Counted from the first letter of the stretch, positions 1-6,128 are shown. The stretch: DNA of 6,662 nt from an uncultured Erysipelotrichaceae bacterium (GCA_944326175.1 CALVCY010000031.1:1-6662), one strand, 5' to 3'. A program made the numbers and translations. Notes: generated from the sequence alone by a model not told the origin.

Positions 1-712
1 TTGTTACCGAAACTGTCAGGATATTCTGGTTCTCACCACGGTCCAATGCCAGGATCTGATAGCCTTGCATTTTGCGGATGGGTTTTAAAAATTCGTAATA
101 GATTTGAAACACTCCGTCTGGATCTTCCGCGTTTTTCTTTTTGGATGCGCTGATCGAACCATATTTAAAGGTGGTATCGCGCACATACTGGCGCACTTCC
201 GCATCATCGCTGAATCGTTCCGCCAAAATATCGGATGCATATTGTTTGACCATCTCTACAGTGGTAACTTCATTTTCTTCACTGAAGTATTTCGTCGCTT
301 CTTGATCCATATCCTGGACTAATCCCAAGATGATCGCATTGGCAAAGGGTTCGATGCCCTTATCGATGGCGATGGTTGCTCGCGTTTTGCGTTTGGGTTT
401 ATAGGGTCGATACAGATCTTCCAATGCAACCAGGGTGGTACAGGCATCGATCGCCACTTTCAATTCCTCGCTCAATGCACCTGCTTGTTCGATGGTGGTC
501 AATACGGTTTGCTTGCGATCTTCCAGATTGCGGAAATATTCCAGTTTTTCATTTAATTCGCGCAATTGTTCATCATTCATCGCACCGGTCGCTTCTTTGC
601 GATAACGGGCAATAAAGGGGATGGTGTTGCCTTGATCGATCAAATCGACCGCAGCTTGGATGCGCAAGGTCGAAATGTTGAGTTGAGAAGCAATATGTTG
701 AATGATATCCAT
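1..712 (-). CDS. tex: Tex-family RNA-binding transcriptional accessory protein, N-terminal part
   Basis: Partial gene: it starts with ATG at 712 and is still open at the left edge, so 237 of the roughly 700-780 residues usual for Tex are visible. The protein begins MDIIQHIASQLNIS. It carries the N-terminal Tex helical region with TIPFIARYRKEATGAM at about residues 30-45, ALEDLYRPYKPKRKTRATIA at about 95-115, and ILALDRGENQ near the visible end, where the YqgF/RNase H-like domain begins. In the family, a YqgF-like core, helix-hairpin-helix motifs and an S1 RNA-binding domain follow; they lie outside the window. Tex proteins bind nucleic acid and influence transcription and virulence gene expression, in the cytoplasm. 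A good ribosome binding site, AAGGAGA (minus strand, 718-724), sits 5 nt before the ATG. The start is 22 nt after the stop of the lipoprotein gene with no terminator between, so it is probably the last known member of that operon. Family assignment is confident. Confidence -1.
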   Translation of the reverse strand, partial: MDIIQHIASQLNISTLRIQAAVDLIDQGNTIPFIARYRKEATGAMNDEQLRELNEKLEYFRNLEDRKQTVLTTIEQAGALSEELKVAIDACTTLVALEDLYRPYKPKRKTRATIAIDKGIEPFANAIILGLVQDMDQEATKYFSEENEVTTVEMVKQYASDILAERFSDDAEVRQYVRDTTFKYGSISASKKKNAEDPDGVFQIYYEFLKPIRKMQGYQILALDRGENQNILTVSVT

Positions 713-734
713 ACGTGTCTCCTTATTTTATAGT

Positions 735-1778
735 CTAGTGGATGCAATCGCCACAATCGTGATAGCCATAATCATAGGCTTGTTGCAACGATTCGAAGAT
801 AATCTGGTTCTTCTCACTGGGTAAATTCTCACAGGATGGGGAATGGACCACATGGGAATTGGTATTACCAATATAATACGAATCATCATTGATCAATGGG
901 GGTTCATATTTTCCCGGGGAAATACCAAATGTGTCAATGCTTTGGCATGTCGTGGTCGAACCATCCATCACACAATGGATATCACCATCCAAGTCGGTAC
1001 GATAAATGGTCACATCATGATCCTGCAATGTTTCCATGGTTTCATCATGGGGATAGCCATAATCATTGTCCAAACAACAACTGATCAAGGCAATGGAAGG
1101 ATCCATTGCCTTGATCAGTGATGCACTGCTCGAGGTATAGGATCCATGATGGCCGATCTTGATCAGATCCGCATGATGGATATATCCATCCTTTAATAAT
1201 GCCTGTTCCACTTCCACTTCGGCATCGGCCATAAAGTAAGCTGTGGTCGAACCAGAGTATAATTGGGTGACGATGGATTCATTGTTTTTATCTTCATCCG
1301 CATCGATAGGGTAATGATACATGAAGATGGTGGCACCATTGAAATCAATGGATGAACCATTTTCAGGAATGATCACTTCCGCTCCATTATCTTTGACATG
1401 TTCCATAAAGATCTCAAAGACTTTCGCTTGATCATCTAAAACCGGGGTATAGACCACATCAACTTGATAATGGTCCAATATATCCTGTAAACCCCCGATA
1501 TGATCTTCATGGGGATGGGTAGCGATCATGTAATCCACATGATCGATATCCAATGTATCCAATACATGGACCATCCGATCTCCATCATCTACATTTCCCC
1601 CATCAATGACCATCACCATATCTTTACTGGTGAGCACCATCGCATCCGCCTGTCCCACATCCACCATATAAATATCGATGGGTTCGATGGAAGAAGCAGT
1701 GGAAACGGGTGCAGCGGCTTGACTGCACCCGTTTAGAAATATGGTTAAACCAAGATATACACTAATCTTGTTTTTCAT
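735..1778 (-). CDS. ComEC-like metallo-beta-lactamase-fold lipoprotein with C-terminal Ada-like zinc motif
   Basis: A 347-residue secreted lipoprotein. Residues 1-18 form a lipoprotein signal: Lys at 2 and 4, a hydrophobic core, and lipobox LNGC with Cys18 as the lipidated residue. Residues 34-285 match the metallo-beta-lactamase domain found at the C-terminus of ComEC/Rec2: VDVGQADA (39-46), the metal motif HPHEDH (88-93), Asp185 in FMADAE, and GHHGS (209-213). The metal-binding residues appear intact, so a hydrolase, possibly a nuclease or phosphodiesterase, is likely; the substrate is unknown. Residues 302-347 resemble the Ada-type metal-binding tail seen on some such proteins: YIGNTNS, His312, Cys316, then Cys342-x-x-Cys345. 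The gene has no strong ribosome binding site and begins inside the preceding cysteine-rich ORF (17-nt overlap), which suggests translational coupling. A perfect 17-bp inverted repeat lies within it at 1081-1118. It lacks the membrane channel of true ComEC, so it should not be called comEC. Fold is confident; function is not. Confidence -1.
   Translation of the reverse strand: MKNKISVYLGLTIFLNGCSQAAAPVSTASSIEPIDIYMVDVGQADAMVLTSKDMVMVIDGGNVDDGDRMVHVLDTLDIDHVDYMIATHPHEDHIGGLQDILDHYQVDVVYTPVLDDQAKVFEIFMEHVKDNGAEVIIPENGSSIDFNGATIFMYHYPIDADEDKNNESIVTQLYSGSTTAYFMADAEVEVEQALLKDGYIHHADLIKIGHHGSYTSSSASLIKAMDPSIALISCCLDNDYGYPHDETMETLQDHDVTIYRTDLDGDIHCVMDGSTTTCQSIDTFGISPGKYEPPLINDDSYYIGNTNSHVVHSPSCENLPSEKNQIIFESLQQAYDYGYHDCGDCIH
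1081..1118 (-). repeat. Perfect 17-bp inverted repeat (hairpin) inside a coding sequence
   Basis: The arms at 1081-1097 and 1102-1118 are exact reverse complements (CTGATCAAGGCAATGGA and TCCATTGCCTTGATCAG), separated by the four bases AGGA. In the mRNA this gives a 17-bp stem with a UCCU loop, followed by a U-rich stretch (TTGTTGTTT). It encodes part of the lipoprotein, LIKAMDPSIALIS, a normal segment for the family, so the repeat coexists with an intact reading frame. It could act as an internal attenuator or an mRNA stability element before tex, or it may be a product of template-switch correction. Which of these is true cannot be told from the sequence. Confidence -1.
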
Positions 1779-1923
1779 GGTTTAAAATCTTACGCAATAT
1801 TGGATATTCCCGCAATATGGTTTCATCATTGACTTCTTCATTGCATTGACACTCATCACAATGACAGGGTTGATCACAATCCATTTGCACACATCCACAC
1901 GGCTTGGCTTGATTATTTTCCAT
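1762..1923 (-). CDS. 53-residue cysteine-rich micro-protein
   Basis: Not a family I recognise. The 53-residue product starts MENNQAKPCGCVQMDCDQ and holds seven cysteines at 9, 11, 16, 20, 22, 25 and 27, plus His21, all in the first half and mostly as CxC or CxxC spacings. The second half is a charged, probably helical tail (ETILREYPILRKILNHEKQD). The cysteine spacing suggests metal binding, metallothionein-like or zinc/copper-handling; this is inference. It has no signal peptide and would be cytoplasmic. The ribosome binding site is weak (AAGG only 2 nt before the ATG). The frame is open back to a stop close to the end of the dipeptidase gene, so a slightly earlier non-ATG start is possible. 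It lies 43 nt after the dipeptidase and its last 17 nt overlap the start of the lipoprotein gene, which supports it being a real, coupled operon member and not chance. Homology evidence is lacking. Confidence -1.
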   Translation of the reverse strand: MENNQAKPCGCVQMDCDQPCHCDECQCNEEVNDETILREYPILRKILNHEKQD

Positions 1924-1966
1924 GACCTTATTGTAACCAATGGTCTTATCAATTGCATCTTTTATG

Positions 1967-2950
1967 CTATTTCAATACTTCCTGATATACCCGTAAGACG
2001 TTACCACCCATGATCTTTTCGATCTGTGCAGTGGTATAACCATGATCATGCAATGCATTGCACAATTGTGGCATCTTGGATGCATCTTCCAGTTCTTTGC
2101 GTGGTGCGATCCCATCAAAGTCCGTTCCCATGCCAATGACTTCGATCCCGGCAACTTCCTTGATGTGATCGATATGGCGCACCATCATTTCAATGGTCCC
2201 ATTTCCATCATCACTTAGAAAATCATCACAGAAATTGATGCCCATCACCCCACCTTTTTGATACAGTGCGCGGATCATCTCATCGGTCAAATTACGTGCA
2301 ACTGAACAAATGGATCTGGCATTGGAGTGGGATGCCACAAAGGGTTTAGTGGTGATTTCAACGACATCCCAGAATCCTTTATCGCCGAGATGGGAGACAT
2401 CCACGATGATCCCCAATCGTTCCATTTCCTTCACATACTCTTTTCCGAAGGTGGTCAAACCATCGACGGCATTGGTCGTATGCAACATATCCGATCGAGA
2501 TTCATCACCCGGAGTAAAATTTGGATATCCGATGCCATTGGGATAATTCCAGGTCAGACAGATCATCCGTACACCCAAGCGATAGAAGTCTCTTAAAACC
2601 GCCAGGTCATTGAACACCACCGCACCTTCTTCCAAGGTCAGCAACGCGCTCATGGTGTTATTTTGAATATTGGTTTCAATATCCTTATAGGAAAAGACCG
2701 GTTTGATGAGCTCTTGATTTTCCTCCATGAGTTGATAGAACATATCGATGCCTTGAAGCGCATGATGTTCGGGTGATTCGACTTTGCCAAAGGGTGTAAA
2801 GATGGCGAAGTTTTGCAATAAATAGTTCCCTTTGCGCATCTTGGTTAAATCGATATTAAGATCATTTTCCTTTAATCCGATGGTTTCACCATTTTCACGT
2901 TTGTGCATGATGGTCACCACGGTATCACAATGCATATCCACTACTTGCAT
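1967..2950 (-). CDS. M19-family membrane-type (renal) dipeptidase
   Basis: A 327-residue zinc-dependent dipeptidase of peptidase family M19, which cleaves dipeptides, often including those with a D-residue at the C-terminal position. Motifs, numbered from the ATG at 2950: HCD at 7-9 (first metal ligands His7 and Asp9), TLEEG with the bridging Glu at about 107, VDVSH with His187, ASHSNAR with His208, and GMGTDFDG with Asp278/Asp280. All key residues of the family are present. Length fits short bacterial members. An ATG 18 nt further upstream (2968) is also in frame, but an AAGGAGG ribosome binding site (2959-2965) lies between the two, 8 nt before the second ATG, so I place the start at 2950. 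There is no signal peptide, so the enzyme is probably cytoplasmic. It is first in the minus-strand operon, behind a TATAAT promoter element, and divergent from the ATP-grasp gene. The exact peptide substrate is unknown. Confidence -1.
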   Translation of the reverse strand: MQVVDMHCDTVVTIMHKRENGETIGLKENDLNIDLTKMRKGNYLLQNFAIFTPFGKVESPEHHALQGIDMFYQLMEENQELIKPVFSYKDIETNIQNNTMSALLTLEEGAVVFNDLAVLRDFYRLGVRMICLTWNYPNGIGYPNFTPGDESRSDMLHTTNAVDGLTTFGKEYVKEMERLGIIVDVSHLGDKGFWDVVEITTKPFVASHSNARSICSVARNLTDEMIRALYQKGGVMGINFCDDFLSDDGNGTIEMMVRHIDHIKEVAGIEVIGMGTDFDGIAPRKELEDASKMPQLCNALHDHGYTTAQIEKIMGGNVLRVYQEVLK

Positions 2951-2958
2951 GGTCAGAT

Positions 2959-2965
2959 CCTCCTT
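2959..2965 (-). promoter_or_regulatory. Ribosome binding site fixing the dipeptidase start
   Basis: AAGGAGG on the minus strand, 8 nt before the ATG at 2950. It falls inside the longer open frame that begins at 2968, so the longer start is unlikely to be used. Confidence -1.
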
Positions 2966-2983
2966 CATGAATGATTGTTAATG

Positions 2984-3012
2984 ATTATAGAATGGTTGAA
3001 CCAAGGAATATC
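2984..3012 (-). promoter_or_regulatory. Candidate promoter of the dipeptidase-tex operon
   Basis: A perfect -10 hexamer TATAAT (minus strand, 2984-2989) would place transcription start near 2976, giving a leader of about 26 nt before the dipeptidase ATG. The position 17 bp further upstream (3007-3012) reads GATATT, a poor -35, so the promoter may need an activator or be modest. The palindrome at 2993-3003 lies in the spacer. Confidence -1.
2993..3003. promoter_or_regulatory. Palindrome TGGTTGAACCA, candidate operator
   Basis: Five-base arms TGGTT/AACCA around a central G, located between the -10 and -35 positions of the candidate dipeptidase promoter. It resembles the larger palindrome at 3072-3086 on the other promoter of the same divergent region. 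A regulator site is inferred. Short ATGGT/ACCAT palindromes also occur in coding DNA here, which weakens the case. Confidence -1.
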
Positions 3013-3071
3013 CGAATGAATACCTGAATGCTGAAAATTCGTTGAAAATCTTTCTGTATCCGCTTTCATTC

Positions 3072-3086
3072 GATGGTTAAACCATC
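3072..3086. promoter_or_regulatory. Palindrome GATGGTTAAACCATC, candidate operator
   Basis: Perfect seven-base arms around a central A, overlapping the candidate -35 of the ATP-grasp promoter. The core GGTTNAACC is shared with the site at 2993-3003, centre to centre 81 bp away. The placement on opposing promoters suggests one repressor controlling both operons. A similar 11-mer also occurs inside the lipoprotein gene at 1742-1752, so the motif is not unique to the control region. Confidence -1.
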
Positions 3087-3104
3087 CTTTCCCTTTGTTA
3101 AAAT
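3077..3104 (+). promoter_or_regulatory. Candidate extended -10 promoter of the ATP-grasp/esterase operon
   Basis: The -10 TAAAAT at 3099-3104 is preceded by TGT, an extended -10 (TGN) element that can make up for the weak -35 TTAAAC at 3077-3082, 16 bp upstream. Transcription would start near 3111, with a leader of about 32 nt before the ATG at 3143. Confidence -1.
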
Positions 3105-3142
3105 ATTCCATATCGAACAAGAAAAGATACGAGGATATCCAT

Positions 3143-4339
3143 ATGAACTTCATCTTTATTTCACCCAATTTTCCAACCAATTATTACCAATTCATCGAAG
3201 GTCTTTCTGTTTACGGCATCCATGTCTTAGGTATCGGTGACAGTGATTACGACGCATTGTCCCCCTCCTTGAAGACCCATTTGACCGAGTATTACAAAGT
3301 CGATTCATTGAATGATTATGATGCCGTTTATCGTGCCGTTGCTTTTTTTGCTTTCAAATACGGCAAGATCGACTGGCTCGAATCCAACAATGAATACTGG
3401 ATGGAACAAGATGCCAAGTTACGGGATGATTTCAACATCACCACCGGCATCCATTCCAATACCATCATGGGATTGCGCTATAAAAGCGCAATGAAGGCAT
3501 TTTACAAAAAAGCCCACGTCAAAACCGCACGCTATCACTTATTGGACGAACATGTCGAAAATGCGATCGACTTTGCTGAAAAAGTCGGTTACCCTTGCAT
3601 CATCAAACCCGATAACGGCATGGGGGCTTCCCATACCAGCAAGATCACTTGCAAACAAGATATCGAAGATTTTTATCACGACTACGACTGGCATGAGATG
3701 ATCATGGAAGAATTCGTAGACGGCTATTTGGTCAGTTTTGATGGGGTGGCGGATTCCAAGCGCAATATTCTCTATTCGACAGCGCATTATTATCCGCAAC
3801 CGATCATGAACATCTTGCATGATCAAACCGACTGTTATTTCTATTCATTCGTTGATATTCCGGAAAAGTTAAAGAAAGCCGGCGAAAACGTCGTCAAGAC
3901 ATTCCAGACCAATTCCCGTTTTTTCCATACCGAATTCTTTATCCTTAAAGCCGATAAAGAAGGATTAGGCAAAAAAGGTGACGTGTTGGGACTTGAAGTC
4001 AACATGCGACCACCTGGAGGCAAAGCCCCGGATATGATCAATTTTGCAGGGGATATCAATATTTATCAGCTATGGGCCGATATGGTCGTCAATGATGCTA
4101 CGGATATCAAACCCCGTGATCCCAAATACTGTTGCGTTTATGCGGCACGTCGTTTTGACCATACTTATCGGGTGCCATTAGATGAGATCAGAACGCGTTA
4201 TCAAGCGCACATTGTCGAAGATGTGGATGTGGATAAGGGATTAAGTGATTGCATGGGTGATCATGCCTTGATCGCGCGTTTTGATAGCGAACAAGAAGCT
4301 CAGATATTTATCGATGATGTGGTAGAGGACCACAAGTAA
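3143..4339 (+). CDS. ATP-grasp domain protein (carboxylate-amine ligase-like)
   Basis: A 398-residue ATP-grasp protein. These enzymes activate a carboxylate as an acyl phosphate with ATP and join it to an amine or other nucleophile. Seen in the sequence: an N-terminal Rossmann-like part opening MNFIFISPNFPTNYY (residues 1-15); the ATP-binding lysine and loop in CIIKPDNGMGAS (152-163, Lys155); MEEFVDG (188-194) for adenine binding; HTEFF (262-266); and the metal/phosphate motif GLEVNMRPPGG (283-293) with Glu285, Asn287 and Arg289. All expected active-site elements are present. The frame is open upstream to a TTG at 3095, but GAGG 8 nt before the ATG at 3143, and the family-like start there, decide for 3143. 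It leads a three-gene operon with two esterases, 5 nt before the first. Superficial similarity to carbamoyl-phosphate synthase is only of fold; the substrates cannot be deduced. No signal peptide, so cytoplasmic. Confidence -1.
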   Translation: MNFIFISPNFPTNYYQFIEGLSVYGIHVLGIGDSDYDALSPSLKTHLTEYYKVDSLNDYDAVYRAVAFFAFKYGKIDWLESNNEYWMEQDAKLRDDFNITTGIHSNTIMGLRYKSAMKAFYKKAHVKTARYHLLDEHVENAIDFAEKVGYPCIIKPDNGMGASHTSKITCKQDIEDFYHDYDWHEMIMEEFVDGYLVSFDGVADSKRNILYSTAHYYPQPIMNILHDQTDCYFYSFVDIPEKLKKAGENVVKTFQTNSRFFHTEFFILKADKEGLGKKGDVLGLEVNMRPPGGKAPDMINFAGDINIYQLWADMVVNDATDIKPRDPKYCCVYAARRFDHTYRVPLDEIRTRYQAHIVEDVDVDKGLSDCMGDHALIARFDSEQEAQIFIDDVVEDHK

Positions 4340-4344
4340 AAATT

Positions 4345-5106
4345 ATGGAAACCACACGTGAAACACTTTATTCCCATGCATTGGGATGGGATATGGTCCA
4401 TGAGATCTATGGCCATGACGGTTTGATCCTGTTTGCTTTTCCCAGTCAAGATGGCAAAGTCGAAGAATACAGTGATTTTGGCATGATCGACTGTATCGCA
4501 GATTATATCGAGGATGGTAAAGTCCAGGTCGTCTGCGTGGATGGCAATGACTGGAACAGTTTTACTGCAAATGGGGATGAATCATGGCGCATCGCCAACC
4601 AGGAAAAATACTTATCGTATGTCGTGGATGAATTGGTCCCGTATATTTTAGATCGTTATCGAGACTTACATGGACATGAATATGACCTACCATTGGTTTC
4701 GACTGGTTGTTCCATGGGTGCGACCCATGCATTGATCTTTACGTTAAGATTTCCGGATGTATTCAACTACTGCATCGGTTTATCCGGTGTCTACCACGCT
4801 TCCTTTTTCTTCCCGTTTTATCAAAACCAACAGATCTACTTCAATTCACCGGTGGATATGTTAAGCCACATGAAGGAAGATGATCCGATATTGGAAGAAT
4901 ATCGTAAGACTCATATCATTCTATGTTGTGGCCAAGGGGCTTGGGAAAATGAAAGCCTGGATGATATCAAGACTTTGGATTATCATTTTAAACGGTTGAA
5001 CATACCCGCATGGTGTGATTTATGGGGCTATGATGTGGAACACCATTGGTATTGGTGGCGCAAACAATTGCCTTATTTTCTTGACCATGTGCTCAAGGAG
5101 GTTTAA
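4345..5106 (+). CDS. PF00756-type esterase (alpha/beta hydrolase), first copy
   Basis: A 253-residue alpha/beta hydrolase of the putative esterase family (esterase D / mycolyltransferase-like, PF00756), which hydrolyses or transfers acyl groups on esters. The nucleophile elbow is GCSMG at 121-125, with Ser123. The C-terminal block WGYDVEHHWYWWRKQLPYFL (227-246) supplies the catalytic histidine, most likely His233. The acid may be Glu201 in GQGAWEN. From memory, relatives read NHDW where this has EHHW; if so, that is a small variation beside the active-site histidine. No signal peptide, so a cytoplasmic enzyme. The gene starts 5 nt after the ATP-grasp stop and has no good ribosome binding site (the nearest GAGG is about 16 nt away), so it probably depends on translational coupling. 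Its last base overlaps the next esterase. Substrate unknown. Confidence -1.
   Translation: METTRETLYSHALGWDMVHEIYGHDGLILFAFPSQDGKVEEYSDFGMIDCIADYIEDGKVQVVCVDGNDWNSFTANGDESWRIANQEKYLSYVVDELVPYILDRYRDLHGHEYDLPLVSTGCSMGATHALIFTLRFPDVFNYCIGLSGVYHASFFFPFYQNQQIYFNSPVDMLSHMKEDDPILEEYRKTHIILCCGQGAWENESLDDIKTLDYHFKRLNIPAWCDLWGYDVEHHWYWWRKQLPYFLDHVLKEV
5095..5101 (+). promoter_or_regulatory. Strong ribosome binding site at the esterase 1/2 junction
   Basis: AAGGAGG, 4 nt before the ATG at 5106, lying inside the end of the first esterase gene. The stop and start share a base (TAATG), so the second esterase can be translated both by its own site and by re-initiation. Confidence -1.
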
Positions 5107-5864
5107 TGGTCATCAAGCAGGATATCTGGATGGATATCTATCAATGCAATCGTACATTGCATATCTATCTGCCCAAAAATTATCAACACAGAAAATGTGG
5201 TGTCCTTTATATGTTTGACGGACACAATCTGTTCAATGATAAAGATTCGACATATGGTACCAGTTGGGGATTGAAGGATTTTATGGATGAAACCGATCCC
5301 AATGTGATCATTGTGGGATTGGAATGCAACCATGGTTCGAATTTAAGATTATGTGAGTTCTCTCCCTATAGCTTCGAGGATGACCATTGGGGCATCATCG
5401 AAGCCAGCGGGAAAGAACTCAGTGACTGGATGGTTCGGGTATTGATCCCCTATGTCGAAGATCAGTTCAATGTTTACAGGGATGCATATCATCGAGCCAT
5501 CGGTGGTTCTTCCATGGGTGGATTGATGGCATTGTATATCGGTAGTGTCTACCATGATATCTTTGGTAAAACCATCGCATTGTCTTCATATTTCCAACAT
5601 GTCTATCAACGTTTGAAGCGGGATATCGAACTCATTGGATTCAATGGTCAATCCACTTTCTATATCTCGTATGGTGGAATGGAAATGGACAGTCAGCAAT
5701 GGTTAGCGGATTATACAGCCAAGACATTACAATTGACTCGGATCATGGCAGATCATGGTGCAACCATCCGATTATATTGTTATCCTCAAGCAGATCACAG
5801 TGAATCCGCTTGGGCACAGGAAACTCAGACCTGGATGGATGAATTGCATATTTGGGAATGGTAA
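5106..5864 (+). CDS. PF00756-type esterase (alpha/beta hydrolase), second copy
   Basis: A 252-residue putative esterase of the same superfamily as its neighbour, but of a different subgroup and not a recent duplicate: the two share little beyond the catalytic motifs. Features: VLYMFDGHNLFNDKDSTYGTSW (33-54), typical of this branch; nucleophile elbow GGSSMGG (133-139) with Ser136; a candidate acid around Glu193 in YGGMEMD; and ADHSESAW (229-236) with catalytic His231. All triad positions have plausible residues, so it should be active as an esterase or acyltransferase. No signal peptide is seen, so it is probably cytoplasmic. It overlaps the first esterase by one base and is last in the operon, with the terminator starting 13 nt after its stop. 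Two different esterases beside an ATP-grasp ligase suggest successive acyl-processing steps on one product. That is inference, and the substrate is unknown. Confidence -1.
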   Translation: MVIKQDIWMDIYQCNRTLHIYLPKNYQHRKCGVLYMFDGHNLFNDKDSTYGTSWGLKDFMDETDPNVIIVGLECNHGSNLRLCEFSPYSFEDDHWGIIEASGKELSDWMVRVLIPYVEDQFNVYRDAYHRAIGGSSMGGLMALYIGSVYHDIFGKTIALSSYFQHVYQRLKRDIELIGFNGQSTFYISYGGMEMDSQQWLADYTAKTLQLTRIMADHGATIRLYCYPQADHSESAWAQETQTWMDELHIWEW

Positions 5865-5877
5865 AACCATCAAAGTT

Positions 5878-5910
5878 ACCCGGTCTTTGCTACTGCAAAG
5901 ACCGGGTTTT
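5878..5910 (+). terminator. Intrinsic terminator of the ATP-grasp/esterase operon
   Basis: Perfect 13-bp stem ACCCGGTCTTTGC / GCAAAGACCGGGT (5878-5890 and 5895-5907) with loop TACT, followed by a short T run (TTTT, 5907-5910). It starts 13 nt after the stop of the second esterase. The T tract is short but the stem is strong. On the minus strand the preceding bases are not U-rich, so it acts mainly in the plus direction. Confidence -1.
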
Positions 5911-6115
5911 CATTAGTAATTACGCAAGATTCCTAAAGAATCGATAACTAATAACAGTAAATACGCACTTGCGAAAAACTGCTTCGCGATTTGATAAAAG
6001 AAGACACTATGTCTAAACATACAATAGCTAGTTTATTGCCTAATTGTTTATTGATTATCTATTGTTTTTTGGAACCTTGTCATTACTATACATATACATT
6101 ATCTATACATAATAA
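5911..6115. other. AT-rich intergenic region with small inverted repeats
   Basis: No convincing gene. GC is about 28% by hand count (5911-6120), against about 43% in a sampled stretch of the neighbouring gene. It contains GATTC-CTAAA-GAATC (5928-5942), overlapping alternative stems CGC/GCG (5964-5973) and GCGAA/TTCGC (5971-5987), and AGACA-CTA-TGTCT (6002-6014). A TTGTCA at 6077-6082 could be a -35 for the following gene, but no matching -10 at normal spacing stands out. A 40-codon frame (6009-6131) with an AAGAAG ribosome-binding-site-like stretch runs into the next gene; I do not call it. Confidence -1.
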
Positions 6116-6121
6116 ATGTAT

Positions 6122-6128
6122 AAAAAAA
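6122..6128 (+). repeat. A7 tract at the lipoprotein start; frame-deciding homopolymer
   Basis: Seven A residues directly after ATG TAT (6116-6121). As it stands, the ATG frame leaves the lipoprotein frame. One extra A would join MYKKNRLYC to the rest of a complete lipoprotein signal peptide. The tract could be a slippage site, a phase-variation switch, or the place of a one-base sequencing or assembly error. Confidence -1.

Noticed and set aside
104..615. Plus-strand open frames opposite the left-end gene
   Set aside because: They lie antisense to a clear Tex coding sequence, have no ribosome binding sites, and give protein sequences without recognisable features.
1523..1545. 9-bp inverted repeat with a 5-nt loop over the HPHEDH-coding region
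   Set aside because: The words GATC and CATG are common here and the codons are constrained by the metal motif, so chance is a sufficient explanation.
735..1778. Naming the metallo-beta-lactamase gene comEC
   Set aside because: It lacks the transmembrane competence channel domain and is a lipoprotein. Only the C-terminal domain is shared.
2049..2062. 14-bp palindrome TGCAATGCATTGCA in the dipeptidase gene
   Set aside because: It sits in codons of the conserved C-terminal region, and a palindrome of this length is expected roughly by chance in a window this size.
2965..3180. A 71-codon minus-strand frame across the divergent promoter region
   Set aside because: It covers both promoters and the ribosome binding site and start of the ATP-grasp gene, has no good ribosome binding site, and shows no domain.
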